A stretch of 64,000 bases of DNA, taken from positions 558,001-622,000 of the forward strand of contig NZ_SAUF01000005.1 of NCBI RefSeq assembly GCF_004023665.1, in the 5' to 3' direction. The stretch comes from Afifella aestuarii (lineage in GTDB: Bacteria; Pseudomonadota; Alphaproteobacteria; Rhizobiales; Afifellaceae). Positions 40,463 to 49,861 of the stretch are shown piece after piece (position 1 is the first letter of the stretch; each line of letters begins with the position of its first letter). The position numbers and the translations under genes were made by a program. The notes beneath the pieces are model-generated. The model was not told the DNA's origin, made no database searches, and saw only the letters and a list, made by a program, of their open reading frames with translations.

Positions 40463-42313
40463 TCAGCACTTCATTTTGACGTAGGAACCCGGAGCGTCCT
40501 CGAGTGGCTGGAGCTTGCCCCCGCCGATCTCACGGGCATCCACCCGTTTGTCGTCCAGTGTCTCGATCCAGCGCTGCCAATCGGGCCACCAGGAGCCGGG
40601 CTTCTCTTCGGCCTTCTCCATCCACGCTTCGAGGTCGCCCTCGGCGTTTCCGTCGATCCAGTATTGGTACTTGTTCTTCGCCGGCGGGTTGATGACGCCC
40701 GCGATATGACCCGAGCCTGTGAGAACGAAGCGCACGGGTCCGCCGAAAAACTGGCTACCAAAGAACACAGATTTTGCCGGTGCGATATGGTCCTCTTTGG
40801 TGGCGAGATTGTAGATGGGGATCGTCACGCGGCTGAGATCGAGCGTCTTGTCGCCGATCTTCATGCGCCCCTGAGAGAGATTGTTCTCGAGGTAGCAGTT
40901 GCGCAGATAGAAGGAATGGTTCGCCGCCGGCAGGCGGGTGGAATCGGAATTCCAGTAGAGAAGGTCGAAGGGCAGCGGCTCCTTGCCGAGCATGTAGTCG
41001 CTTACGAAATACCGCCAGATGAGGTCGTTCGATCGCAAAAGATTGAAGGCCGTCGCCATCTTCGAGCCGTCGAGATAGCCCCGCTCGGCCATGTCTTCCT
41101 CGAGCGTTTCGATCTGCTCCTCGTCGGCAAACAGTTTCAGATCGCCCGAATAGGTGAAGTCGACCTGAGCGGCGAACATCGTTGCGCTCGCGATCCGCTG
41201 CTTGCTGCGTCCCTTTGCGAGGTAGGCGAGGGCGACGGCGAGAAGCGTGCCGCCGACACAATAGCCGATCGCGTTGACTTTGCGCTCGCCGGTGGCGCGC
41301 TCGACGACATCGAGGGCATAGAAAATGCCCTCCTTCATATAATGTTCGAAAGTCTTGTCCGCGTGCCGCCGGTCGGGATTCACCCACGAAACGACGAAAA
41401 CCGTGTGACCCTGTTCCACCGCCCAGCGGACGAAACTCTTCTCGCTGTTGAGGTCGAGAATGTAGAATTTGTTGATCCATGGCGGCACGATCAGGAGCGG
41501 GCGTTTCAGAACGCTCTTCGTCGTCGCCTCGTACTGAATCACCTGGCAGAGTTCGTTCTGGGCAACGACCTTTCCAGGCGTCGTGGCGATGTTCTGGCCG
41601 ATCTTGAACGCGGTGGCGTCGGTCTGGCGCACGCGCAGATCGCCTTTGCCGGCAGCGATGTCTTCTGCCAGCATGTGCATGCCTCTAACCAGATTCTCCC
41701 CGTTGCTCTCTGCGGTGGCGCGGAGCACTTCGGGGTTGGTCATGGCGAAATTCGAGGGCGACAGCGCGTTGGCGATCTGCTGCACGTAAAAGCGTGCTTT
41801 CTGACGTGTGTGCGGATCGACGTCCTCTGCATCCTCAACCAGGTCCTCGGCCCAGCGCGAGGTTGCGAGATAGAGTTGTTTCAAGACGTCGAACATCGGG
41901 TTTTGCGACCAATCCGGATCGGCAAACCGCTTGTCGGCCACGGATTCCTGCTGACTGTCCGCACCATCGCCCATGGCTTTGCGCAGGCCGCTGTTCCAGA
42001 TCGACAGATATTGTGCCCAGAGCTTGGTCTGCGCTTCGATGGTTCGCGCCGGATCGGACATCCAATATTGCCCGACATGGCTCATCGTCTTCATCACTTC
42101 GGCCGTGTGTTCGGCGAGCTGGTCGGCCCCCGTCTGTCCCGTTTCGCGAGGTCGCAGATAGGCCGCGAGCGCCTTTCCGCCTTCCTCGAAGGCACGCGCC
42201 ATATTGCGAGCAAAGACTTCCGGATCGGCCGCGATGTAAGAGGTGGGCAGCGGCTTGTCCGACCGTTCCTCTGTGACATCCTCCCGCTCTTTGCGTGATT
42301 TTTTCTCCGCCAT
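40463..42313 (-). CDS. phaC: Class I poly(3-hydroxyalkanoate) synthase PhaC
   Basis: PhaC polymerises (R)-3-hydroxyacyl-CoA into PHA granules. The 616-residue protein has the N-terminal domain (YWMSDPARTIEAQTKLWAQY) and the alpha/beta hydrolase core. The lipase-box variant GYCVGGTLLAV holds the catalytic cysteine (about C352); the aspartate is in ATKEDHIAPAKS and the histidine in LTGSGHIAGVINPP. LLIVPPWINKFYILDL is diagnostic for class I. The first 20 residues are charged and low complexity. phaA/phaB are not in the window. Confidence 0.96.
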   Translation of the reverse strand: MAEKKSRKEREDVTEERSDKPLPTSYIAADPEVFARNMARAFEEGGKALAAYLRPRETGQTGADQLAEHTAEVMKTMSHVGQYWMSDPARTIEAQTKLWAQYLSIWNSGLRKAMGDGADSQQESVADKRFADPDWSQNPMFDVLKQLYLATSRWAEDLVEDAEDVDPHTRQKARFYVQQIANALSPSNFAMTNPEVLRATAESNGENLVRGMHMLAEDIAAGKGDLRVRQTDATAFKIGQNIATTPGKVVAQNELCQVIQYEATTKSVLKRPLLIVPPWINKFYILDLNSEKSFVRWAVEQGHTVFVVSWVNPDRRHADKTFEHYMKEGIFYALDVVERATGERKVNAIGYCVGGTLLAVALAYLAKGRSKQRIASATMFAAQVDFTYSGDLKLFADEEQIETLEEDMAERGYLDGSKMATAFNLLRSNDLIWRYFVSDYMLGKEPLPFDLLYWNSDSTRLPAANHSFYLRNCYLENNLSQGRMKIGDKTLDLSRVTIPIYNLATKEDHIAPAKSVFFGSQFFGGPVRFVLTGSGHIAGVINPPAKNKYQYWIDGNAEGDLEAWMEKAEEKPGSWWPDWQRWIETLDDKRVDAREIGGGKLQPLEDAPGSYVKMKC

Positions 42314-42409
42314 CCTGACACAATTACCTTATTAGGGGTGATCCGAGCGCCTTATGCGATATAGCACAGCAGCCAGCTCCTTCGAACTCAGCAAGGCCGA
42401 GAGCGTCAA

Positions 42410-42886
42410 TTGCGTTTCCTAGCTCAACACTGTCATCAGAATCGCTCACATCCCGTTGGCGGATTAAGAGGGCTGACCGTTGCTGCCCTCGCACTCTTCG
42501 CGCTGACGGCCTGCGAAAGCCCCGCTCTCACAGGACTTAAGGAGAGCAGCACGCCGCCGCAAAGGCCGAGCGACCCTCAAAAGGCGGCGGCCTACGACCG
42601 CACGGTCGCAGAAATCCGGGCACGCGCCGCCGCCGAAGACGCGAATCCTCAAGAGTTTCCAGGCGTGTTCGACACCGCCGTGCCGCCGAGTATGCTCGTC
42701 AGGCCGACCCGGAACGTCGCCGCATTAAAGGCCGAGCTCGAACAGATTGCCGCCGCTCGCCGCGGTGCCAATGGCCGCAGGCAGCAAGAACTCGCTGCAC
42801 GAGAGGCGGAATTGCGGCGCCTCGTTCAGCAAAATCAAAAAGAGACGGCTGAGAAAATTCGCGAAAACTCTACAAACGTGCAATAA
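42410..42886 (+). CDS. Lipoprotein with C-terminal coiled coil, unknown function
   Basis: A 158-residue product from TTG 42410; no ATG or GTG fits. Residues 20-35 are hydrophobic and end in lipobox LTAC, so a lipid-anchored periplasmic protein is predicted. A proline/serine-rich linker and a stretch PQEFPGVFDTAVPPSMLVRP follow. The C-terminal about 60 residues (AALKAELEQIAAARR to AAREAELRRLVQQNQKE) form a charged coiled coil. No family is recognised. It diverges from phaC and is followed 61 bases later by the aminotransferase gene. Confidence 0.65.
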   Translation: MRFLAQHCHQNRSHPVGGLRGLTVAALALFALTACESPALTGLKESSTPPQRPSDPQKAAAYDRTVAEIRARAAAEDANPQEFPGVFDTAVPPSMLVRPTRNVAALKAELEQIAAARRGANGRRQQELAAREAELRRLVQQNQKETAEKIRENSTNVQ

Positions 42887-42947
42887 CGTTACGGCAGCGA
42901 AGCTGGCATAATCAAATCAGTCTTCGCCTGCAAATGGATGAAGGACA

Positions 42948-44165
42948 ATGGACGAATTTCACAAGATCAAACGGCTGCCACCCTATGTTTTCGAGCAGGT
43001 CAACAGGCTCAAGGCCGCCGCTCGAGCCGGTGGCGCCGATATCATCGATCTTGGCATGGGCAATCCAGATCTTCCGACGCCGGCCTTCATCATCGAGAAG
43101 CTGATTGAGACCGTTCAGAAGCCGCGGACCAATCGCTATTCGGCCTCGAAAGGCATTCCGGGACTTCGCCGCGCGCAAGCTGCCTATTACGAACGCCGCT
43201 TCGGCGTGAAGCTCGATCCGGAACGCCACGTCGTTGCGACGCTCGGCTCGAAGGAAGGCTTCGCCAATATGGCCCAGGCCATCACCGCGCCGGGCGATGT
43301 CGTTCTCGTTCCCAACCCGAGCTATCCGATTCACGCTTTCGGCTTCCTGATGGCGGGCGGCGCGATCCGGCACGTACCGGCCGAGCCCGGACCGGAGTTT
43401 TTCCAGGCGCTGGAACGGGCCGTACACCATTCCATCCCAAAGCCGATTGCCGTCATACTCTGCTATCCGTCCAATCCGACGGCGCATGTCGCGGATCTCG
43501 AATTCTACCGCGACGTCGTCGCCTTCGCCCGCCGCAACGACATCTTCGTTCTGTCCGATCTTGCCTATGCGGAGATTTATTTCGACGACAATCCTCCGCC
43601 GTCGGTCCTGCAGGTGCCGGGTGCGATGGATGTCACCGTCGAGTTCACGTCCCTGTCCAAAACCTTCTCGATGCCCGGCTGGCGGATGGGTTTTGCCGTC
43701 GGCAACGAACGGCTTATCGCGGCGCTTGCGCGGGTCAAATCCTATCTCGACTACGGTGCGTTCACACCGATTCAGGTGGCCGCGGCGGCAGCGCTCAATG
43801 AGGAAGCCAGCCCGGCCGATGAAGCGCGGGAGATCTACAAGAGCCGGCGCGATTGTCTCGTTGAATCGTTCTCGCGTGCAGGGTGGGACATTCCGGCGCC
43901 TGCGGCATCGATGTTCGTATGGGCGCCGTTGCCGGAGCGGTTCCAGGGGGTGAGCTCGCTGGAATTCTCTAAGCTCTTGATCGAGAAGGCGGATATTGCC
44001 GTTGCTCCAGGCATCGGCTTCGGCGAACATGGCGACGGCCACGTCCGGATCGCGCTCGTGGAAAACGAGCAACGCATCCGTCAGGCGGCTCGGAACCTTC
44101 GGCGTTTTCTTGCCACGGCCGATGAAACGTTGCACAACGTCGTCCCGCTCAAGGCGAACGCCTGA
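42948..44165 (+). CDS. Class I aminotransferase (AlaC-like; often annotated LL-diaminopimelate aminotransferase)
   Basis: A PLP-dependent fold-type I aminotransferase of 405 residues. The start DEFHKIKRLPPYVFEQVN closely resembles E. coli AlaC, the glutamate-pyruvate transaminase. ATLGSKEGFANM binds PLP phosphate, CYPSNPTAHVADLEFYRD follows, and the Schiff-base lysine is in SLSKTFSMPGWRMGF. Rhizobial orthologues upstream of hom are often labelled LL-diaminopimelate aminotransferase, but alanine formation is at least as likely. hom starts 30 bases later, so the two probably share a transcript and serve aspartate/pyruvate-family amino acids. Confidence 0.92.
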   Translation: MDEFHKIKRLPPYVFEQVNRLKAAARAGGADIIDLGMGNPDLPTPAFIIEKLIETVQKPRTNRYSASKGIPGLRRAQAAYYERRFGVKLDPERHVVATLGSKEGFANMAQAITAPGDVVLVPNPSYPIHAFGFLMAGGAIRHVPAEPGPEFFQALERAVHHSIPKPIAVILCYPSNPTAHVADLEFYRDVVAFARRNDIFVLSDLAYAEIYFDDNPPPSVLQVPGAMDVTVEFTSLSKTFSMPGWRMGFAVGNERLIAALARVKSYLDYGAFTPIQVAAAAALNEEASPADEAREIYKSRRDCLVESFSRAGWDIPAPAASMFVWAPLPERFQGVSSLEFSKLLIEKADIAVAPGIGFGEHGDGHVRIALVENEQRIRQAARNLRRFLATADETLHNVVPLKANA

Positions 44166-44195
44166 CAATTACCAATTCTCTCCGGGAAGGCATCC

Positions 44196-45512
44196 ATGGA
44201 TCAGCCGCTCAGGCTCGGACTGGCCGGGTTGGGCACGGTCGGCACATCCGTCATTCGGCTTCTTCGCGATCATGAAGAGGCACTGAGGGATCGGGCTGGA
44301 CGGCCGTTGCGGCTTGTCGCCGTCTCCGCGCGCAACCCGAACAAAGACCGGGGCATCTCGCTCGATGGGCTCAGCTGGCACAGCGATCCCGTTGCTCTTG
44401 CCTCGTCGCCGGACATCGACTGCTTCATCGAGCTGATCGGTGGCGAAAACGGCGTCTGCCGCGAGGCGACGCGTGCGGCCCTCGATTCCGGAAAATCGGT
44501 GGTGACGGCAAACAAAGCGCTTCTGGCAAAGCACGGGCTTGAACTCGCGGCCGCCGCAGAAAAGGGTGGCGGCGTTCTCGCCTTTGAAGCCGCGGTCGGC
44601 GGGGGCATCCCGATCGTCAAGGCGCTGCGAGAGGCACTGGCCGGCAATCGCATCACGCGTCTGTTCGGCATCTTGAACGGCACCTGCAATTACATCCTGA
44701 CGCGGATGGAAGCCGAAGGGCTGAGCTTCGAGCAGTGTCTCGCCGACGCGCAGGAGCTGGGCTACGCGGAAGCAGACCCGAGCTTCGATATCGACGGGCT
44801 CGATGCGGCCCATAAGCTCGCCATTCTCACCTCTCTGGCGTTCGGGGTAGAGCTCAACAAAGACGCCATCTTCGTGGAAGGCATCGCGTCGATTACGGCC
44901 GAGGATATCGCCGCCGCAGAAGAGCTCGGCTACCGCATCAAGCTTCTCGCCGTCGCCCAGGAAACGGACAGCGGCATCGAACAGCGCGTGCATCCGACAA
45001 TGCTGCCGAAGAACTCGCAGCTTGCGCGGATCTCCGACGTCACCAATGCGGTCGCGGTCGAAGGCGACTTCATCGGGCAGGTGGTCCTGTCAGGCCCCGG
45101 AGCCGGTGGCGACGCGACGGCCTCCGCCGTCGTTGGCGATATCGTCGATTGCGCTCGCGGCTTTCGTGCGCCGCCTTTCGGGCGTCCTGTCGCAAGCCTC
45201 AAACCGTATGAGCGAGCCCGGATGCGGGCTCATGCCGGCGGCTATTATCTGCGCTTGTCGGTGCCCGACCGCGTCGGCGCCTTCGCGGCGATCGCGCGTG
45301 CCATGGCCGACGGCGGCATCTCGCTCGATTCGATCGTGCAGAGAAATCGTCCCGCGGGCGCCGCACCGCGCGGCAATCGCGATGATCTCCGTTCTATCAC
45401 CATCATCACCCACGATACGACCGAGCAGGCCGTGCGTGACGCATTGGGCCGTATCGAGGGGGAGGGTGACATTGTCGGCCGGCCCCAAATGATCCGGATT
45501 GAGGCGCTGTAA
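44196..45512 (+). CDS. hom: Homoserine dehydrogenase
   Basis: Hom reduces aspartate semialdehyde to homoserine, the branch to threonine and methionine. The NAD(P) loop is LRLGLAGLGTVGTSVIRLL. The catalytic domain has VVTANKALLAKHG, GILNGTCNYILTRM and YAEADPSFDIDGLDAAHKLA. A C-terminal ACT domain (about residues 350-430, YYLRLSVPDRVGAFAAIARA) mediates feedback control by threonine. Length 438 is normal. glpX follows after 26 bases. Confidence 0.97.
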   Translation: MDQPLRLGLAGLGTVGTSVIRLLRDHEEALRDRAGRPLRLVAVSARNPNKDRGISLDGLSWHSDPVALASSPDIDCFIELIGGENGVCREATRAALDSGKSVVTANKALLAKHGLELAAAAEKGGGVLAFEAAVGGGIPIVKALREALAGNRITRLFGILNGTCNYILTRMEAEGLSFEQCLADAQELGYAEADPSFDIDGLDAAHKLAILTSLAFGVELNKDAIFVEGIASITAEDIAAAEELGYRIKLLAVAQETDSGIEQRVHPTMLPKNSQLARISDVTNAVAVEGDFIGQVVLSGPGAGGDATASAVVGDIVDCARGFRAPPFGRPVASLKPYERARMRAHAGGYYLRLSVPDRVGAFAAIARAMADGGISLDSIVQRNRPAGAAPRGNRDDLRSITIITHDTTEQAVRDALGRIEGEGDIVGRPQMIRIEAL

Positions 45513-45538
45513 GCGCCAGAATTTTGAGGGAGGGCTAA

Positions 45539-46528
45539 ATGGCCGATATCGATTTGTCCGCAATGGACCGCGTTCTGACTCTGGAGCTGGTGCGTGTGAC
45601 CGAACGCGCCGCCGTGGCGGCCGCCATGATGCGTGGCCGTGGTGATGAAAAGGCTGCCGATCAGGCAGCTGTCGACGCGATGCGCAACGAACTGAACCGC
45701 CTGTCGATTCGCGGCCGTGTCGTGATCGGTGAGGGTGAGCGCGACGAGGCGCCGATGCTCTTCATCGGTGAGGAGGTCGGCAACGGCGATGGCCCCGAGG
45801 TCGATATCGCGCTCGACCCGCTGGAAGGCACCACCATCTGCGCAAAAAACCTTCCCAACTCGCTCGCCGTCATTGCGATCACCCATCGCAACGGCCTGTT
45901 GAATGCGCCTGATGTCTACATGGACAAGCTCGCCATCGGCCCGGGCTTTCCGGAAGATTTCATCGAGCTCGATATGCCGCCCGAGGAAATCGTGCGCCGC
46001 ATCGCCAAGGAAAAGGACGTCCGTCCGCACGAGCTTACGGCATGCATTCTCGACCGGCCGCGTCATCAGAAGCTGATCGAGGCGGTGCGAGACACGGGTG
46101 TGGCCATCCGCCTGATCGGTGACGGCGATGTTGCCGGCATCATTCATACGACGGATCCAGAGACGACCGGGATCGACTTCTACATCGGCTCGGGCGGCGC
46201 GCCCGAAGGTGTTCTCGCAGCCGCCGCGTTGCGCTGCATGGGCGGACAGATCTGGGGACGTCTCACGCTCGATACGGACGAAAAGCGCGCGCGCGCCGAA
46301 CGCATGGGGATCAGCGAGCCGCGCAAGATCTACTCGACGGAAGACATGGCGTCAGGCGACGTGCTCTTTGCGGCCACGGGCGTGACAGATGGCAATCTTC
46401 TGCAGGGTGTGAGCTTCCGCCGCGGCGTGGCCATGACCCATACGATCGTCACCCGTTCGCATACGGGCACGCAGCGCTGGGTTCGCGCCAAGCACATCGT
46501 TGAGGACAAGTTCGAATTCATCGACTGA
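45539..46528 (+). CDS. glpX: Class II fructose-1,6-bisphosphatase
   Basis: GlpX hydrolyses fructose 1,6-bisphosphate in gluconeogenesis. Signature stretches are VVIGEGERDEAPMLFIGEEV with the metal-binding glutamates, DIALDPLEGTTICAKN, and the GSGGAPEGVLAAAAL substrate loop, with MAMTHT-like VAMTHTIVTRS near the end. Length 329 is typical. GGAGGG precedes the ATG. A perfect hairpin at 46548-46569 follows. Confidence 0.96.
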   Translation: MADIDLSAMDRVLTLELVRVTERAAVAAAMMRGRGDEKAADQAAVDAMRNELNRLSIRGRVVIGEGERDEAPMLFIGEEVGNGDGPEVDIALDPLEGTTICAKNLPNSLAVIAITHRNGLLNAPDVYMDKLAIGPGFPEDFIELDMPPEEIVRRIAKEKDVRPHELTACILDRPRHQKLIEAVRDTGVAIRLIGDGDVAGIIHTTDPETTGIDFYIGSGGAPEGVLAAAALRCMGGQIWGRLTLDTDEKRARAERMGISEPRKIYSTEDMASGDVLFAATGVTDGNLLQGVSFRRGVAMTHTIVTRSHTGTQRWVRAKHIVEDKFEFID

Positions 46529-46547
46529 TCCTCAGCTTCCGGGCGAA

Positions 46548-46569
46548 GCGGCGGCCTACGGGCCGCCGC
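46548..46569 (+). terminator. Hairpin after glpX, no U-tract
   Basis: A perfect 9-base-pair GCGGCGGCC/GGCCGCCGC stem with loop TACG lies 19 bases after the glpX stop. The following bases are not T-rich, so it is a probable 3' stabilising or weak terminator structure. Confidence 0.45.
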
Positions 46570-46654
46570 ACCGTTGCCAGAAAGACGGGGACCGTCATCG
46601 CTCGCTTGTGGCGCGGCGGTAGCAGCGGGACAGCTGCTGCCGCATAATGCTCGA

Positions 46655-48472
46655 ATGTGGGGTCGACCCGAATCATCTCGTAGTCTTGTGGCGCCGGGCA
46701 TTTGTCTCGGCGTCGATGCGTCTCTCAAGGGCCGCGTCTGGCGCATGCGTTTGGATGCGCGCGGGGAGGCCGCGGCCACGGCTCTGGCGCAACGCACCGG
46801 CTTGTCCGAGAGCATCTGTCGCGTTCTTGCTGGACGCGGCATCTCGGACGATGGTGCGGAGGCGTTTCTGGGCCCGTCGCTGAAGACGGACATGCCGGAC
46901 CCCTCCTGCCTCATGGATATGGATCTGGCTGCCGGGCGTCTCGCCGATGCCATCGAGCGCCGCGAAAAGGTGGCAATCTTCGGCGATTACGACGTGGATG
47001 GTGCGACCTCTGCAGCCCTTCTTTCGGACACGCTCTCCGGGCTGGGGGTCACGACCGAGATCTACATTCCCGACCGCCTGATCGAAGGCTATGGACCGAA
47101 CCCTGAGGCGATCGACCGCCTCATCGATGCGGGTGCAGAGCTGATCGTCACCGTCGATTGCGGCGCGACGAGCTTCGAAGCTTTGGAGCGGGCACATGCG
47201 CGTGGCGTCGATGTCGTTGTCATCGACCACCATCAGATGGGGCTCGATCGCCCGAAGACCGTCGCCCTCGTCAATCCCAACCGGCAGGACTGCCTCTCGG
47301 GCCTCGGCCATCTTGCAGCGGTCGGTCTCGTCTTCATGACGGCTGTCGCGCTCCTGCGGGAATTGCGCCGTCGACGCTACACTGGGGCTCTGCCGGATCT
47401 CCTCTCGGGCCTCGATCTCGTCGCGCTTGGCACGATCTGTGACGTCGTTCCGTTGACGGGCCTCAACCGGGCTTTCGTGACCAAGGGGCTCGTTGCGTTA
47501 CGCCACGGCGGCCGCCCGGGATTGCAGGCGCTCGCCGCCGCGGCGCGCCTCAAAGGACCTGTCGAAACCAGCCATTGCGGCTTTCTCCTCGGACCGCGCA
47601 TCAATGCCGGGGGACGCATCGGTGACGCCGGTCTCGGCGCGCGGCTCCTGACGACGCGGGACGCCGCCGAGGCCGAAAGCATTGCCGCCACGCTCGAACG
47701 CCTGAACGCAGAACGCCAGGCGATCGAGGCAGAAGCTGTCGCTGAGGCCTGTGCGCAGGCGGATGCCGCCATCACACGGGCGGGCGAAACGCCGTCCATT
47801 CTCGTCGTCGTCGGTGAGACCTGGCATCCGGGCGTCGTCGGTCTCGTTGCCTCGCGCCTCAAAGAACGCTTCCAACGTCCGGCGCTCGCCATCACCTTTG
47901 ATGGGCCGAGCGGAAACGGCACGGGGTCTGCCCGCTCGATCGCGGGCGTCGATCTCGGAGCAGCCGTTCGCGCCGCACTCGCCGCTGGATTGCTGGAAAA
48001 AGGCGGCGGACACAAAATGGCGGCGGGAGTGACCGTTCGCAGAGAGAAGCTCGAGGAGCTGCAGCGGTTTCTGATTGCGGAGCTCGAAGCTCCCGTCGAG
48101 ACGGCGCTCATCGATGATTGCATGAAGATCGACGGCCTCATCACCGCCGATGGGGCGAGCCGGGAGTTCTTTGCCGAGATAGAGAAATGCGGCCCCTATG
48201 GCGCCGGGCACCCGTCGCCGGTGTTCGTATTGCCCGCCCATCGCATTGCCTATGTGGATACCGTCGGCAACGGACATATCCGTCTCGATCTCCGCTCCAA
48301 AAGCGGAGGGCGGATCAAGGCGATGGCATTTCGCGAAGCTGAAACCCCGCTCGGCCGCGCGCTTCTGTCGTCACGCGGGGAGGCGATGCATATCGCGGGC
48401 ACGCTTTCTCTGAACCGCTGGGGCGGACAGGAGAAGGTGGAAATGAAGCTTCTCGACGCAGCGCCGGCCTAG
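46655..48472 (+). CDS. recJ: Single-stranded-DNA exonuclease RecJ
   Basis: RecJ is a 5'-3' exonuclease in recombination and mismatch repair. The DHH-family motifs are complete: IFGDYDVDGATSAALL, LIVTVDCGATS and VVIDHHQMG. The DHHA1 domain follows with GGGHKMAAGVTV near residue 450, then an OB-like C-terminal domain ending GGQEKVEMKLLDA. ATG 46655 puts the typical alphaproteobacterial ICLGVDASLKGRVWRMRL near the N-terminus (605 residues); no strong Shine-Dalgarno decides it, and the frame extends 27 codons upstream. Confidence 0.94.
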   Translation: MWGRPESSRSLVAPGICLGVDASLKGRVWRMRLDARGEAAATALAQRTGLSESICRVLAGRGISDDGAEAFLGPSLKTDMPDPSCLMDMDLAAGRLADAIERREKVAIFGDYDVDGATSAALLSDTLSGLGVTTEIYIPDRLIEGYGPNPEAIDRLIDAGAELIVTVDCGATSFEALERAHARGVDVVVIDHHQMGLDRPKTVALVNPNRQDCLSGLGHLAAVGLVFMTAVALLRELRRRRYTGALPDLLSGLDLVALGTICDVVPLTGLNRAFVTKGLVALRHGGRPGLQALAAAARLKGPVETSHCGFLLGPRINAGGRIGDAGLGARLLTTRDAAEAESIAATLERLNAERQAIEAEAVAEACAQADAAITRAGETPSILVVVGETWHPGVVGLVASRLKERFQRPALAITFDGPSGNGTGSARSIAGVDLGAAVRAALAAGLLEKGGGHKMAAGVTVRREKLEELQRFLIAELEAPVETALIDDCMKIDGLITADGASREFFAEIEKCGPYGAGHPSPVFVLPAHRIAYVDTVGNGHIRLDLRSKSGGRIKAMAFREAETPLGRALLSSRGEAMHIAGTLSLNRWGGQEKVEMKLLDAAPA

Positions 48473-48629
48473 AGGCCGATGGCGAAATGACCTCGCCTCA
48501 GCCAGCCGATTTTCCTTGTCCGATACTACGACGGTTCGAAAATGCCGGCCGTCCGTATGCCTGCGCGAGAACAATTCTCTAATTCTATCTATGATGCTAC
48601 CCTACCGGCTAATTTTCGGGGGGCGTCAC

Positions 48630-48953
48630 ATGCTGAAAACCTTGTTCTCAAGCGCTTGTCTCATCACTTTCGGGAGTGTCGCGCAGGCCGACTGCTTCGA
48701 CGGTCTCGGGTGCACCGACATGCATCGTTTCGAGCAGGGCGCGTTGCGCACGATGCGTTGCAGCGACCTCTGGTATATCCGGAACCGGGTTTTCGACGAA
48801 AACGGCTATTGCTTCAGCACCGCGCGTGGTCGGGCCAACTTCGACAATTCCGATTGCTGGGAGCCGGATCAAAGCCGCGTCAGAATGAGCGCGATCGAGC
48901 GCGCTAACGTCGATGCGATCGTTCGCGCCGAGCGAGCGCTTGGCTGCCGGTAA
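48630..48953 (+). CDS. Small secreted YARHG-like domain protein
   Basis: A 107-residue protein with a signal peptide (cleavage after AQA, about residue 20). The core CSDLWYIRNRVFDENGYCFS, followed by ANFDNSDCWEPD and a closing helix LSAIE-like SAIERANVDAIVRAER, follows the YARHG pattern (RN-x-[IV]-[YF]-x3-G-[YF]-x-F ... F ... W-x-P ... E-x2-N). Six cysteines in the mature protein could form three disulfides. YARHG domains are extracellular and of unknown function. ATG 48630 has a G-rich GGGGGGCG upstream. It stands alone between recJ and the convergent fghA. Confidence 0.75.
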   Translation: MLKTLFSSACLITFGSVAQADCFDGLGCTDMHRFEQGALRTMRCSDLWYIRNRVFDENGYCFSTARGRANFDNSDCWEPDQSRVRMSAIERANVDAIVRAERALGCR

Positions 48954-48995
48954 CAACTGCCAAGCAGTCACCCGTCGACGAGGGTACTCGTCGGC

Positions 48996-49829
48996 TCACG
49001 CTTTCAGGCGTTTGGCATGCCACGCGAGATGGTCCTCCATGAAGGTGGAGATGAAATAATAGGAATGATCGTAGCCCGGCTGCATTCGAAGGATTAGCGG
49101 GATGCCGCCCCCCGCGCAGGCTTTCTCGAAGAGCTCGGGCCTCAGCTGCTCGGCCAGAAAATTGTCGCCCGTCCCCTGATCGACCAAGAATTCCGGAAAG
49201 CGCGCGCCGTCGGCGATGAGAGCGCAGGCGTCATACTGCCTCCAGCTCTGTTCGTCCCGTCCGAGATAGGCGGGCAACGCTTTCTGGCCCCAAGGCACGT
49301 CGATCGGTGCAACGATTGGAGCGAAGGCCGAACACGCCAAGTAGCGGTCGGGATTTTTGAGCGCCAGCGTCAAAGCTCCATGCCCGCCCATCGAATGGCC
49401 GAAGATCGATTGCCGCTCGGGATCGACGGGGAAGTTCGCTGCAATCACAGCCGGAAGCTCGTCCCGGATATAGCTTTCCATGCGGAAATGCCGGGCCCAC
49501 GGGTCTTCCGTCGCGTCGAGATAAAAGCCCGCGCCCTGACCCAGATCATAGGCGTCCTCATCGGCAACGCCCTCTCCGCGGGGAGAGGTGTCGGGACAGA
49601 CGACGATCAGGCCGTGTTCCGCGGCCGCTCGGCGGTATTCGCCCTTTTCCATGACGTTGGCATGGGTGCAGGTGAGCCCTGACAGATAGGTGACAACAGG
49701 GCAGGGCGCGACCTTCGCCTGCGGCGGAACGAAGACGGCGAATGTCATCTCGGTTCCGGTCGCTTCAGAGGCATGGCTGTAGACGCCCTGCGTGCCGCCA
49801 TGAGCGGCCCAGGTCGAAATGGTCTTCAC
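48996..49829 (-). CDS. fghA: S-formylglutathione hydrolase
   Basis: It hydrolyses S-formylglutathione to formate and glutathione, the last step of formaldehyde detoxification. The esterase D fold shows YLSGLTCTHANVMEKGEYRR, the nucleophile SIFGHSMGGHGALT, an acid in LVDQGTGDNFL and histidine in GYDHSYYFISTF. GTG 49829 follows GGGAGA and gives the standard 277 residues; an upstream start would add 12 residues overlapping the frmA stop. It lies 32 bases downstream of frmA on the same strand. Confidence 0.96.
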   Translation of the reverse strand: MKTISTWAAHGGTQGVYSHASEATGTEMTFAVFVPPQAKVAPCPVVTYLSGLTCTHANVMEKGEYRRAAAEHGLIVVCPDTSPRGEGVADEDAYDLGQGAGFYLDATEDPWARHFRMESYIRDELPAVIAANFPVDPERQSIFGHSMGGHGALTLALKNPDRYLACSAFAPIVAPIDVPWGQKALPAYLGRDEQSWRQYDACALIADGARFPEFLVDQGTGDNFLAEQLRPELFEKACAGGGIPLILRMQPGYDHSYYFISTFMEDHLAWHAKRLKA

Positions 49830-49861
49830 GGGGATCTCCCTTGGCTGCGGCGACGGACGCC

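Noticed and set aside
40376-42298. A 640-codon plus-strand frame opposite phaC
   Set aside because: phaC on the minus strand has all catalytic motifs; the opposite frame has no signal, domain or ribosome binding site.
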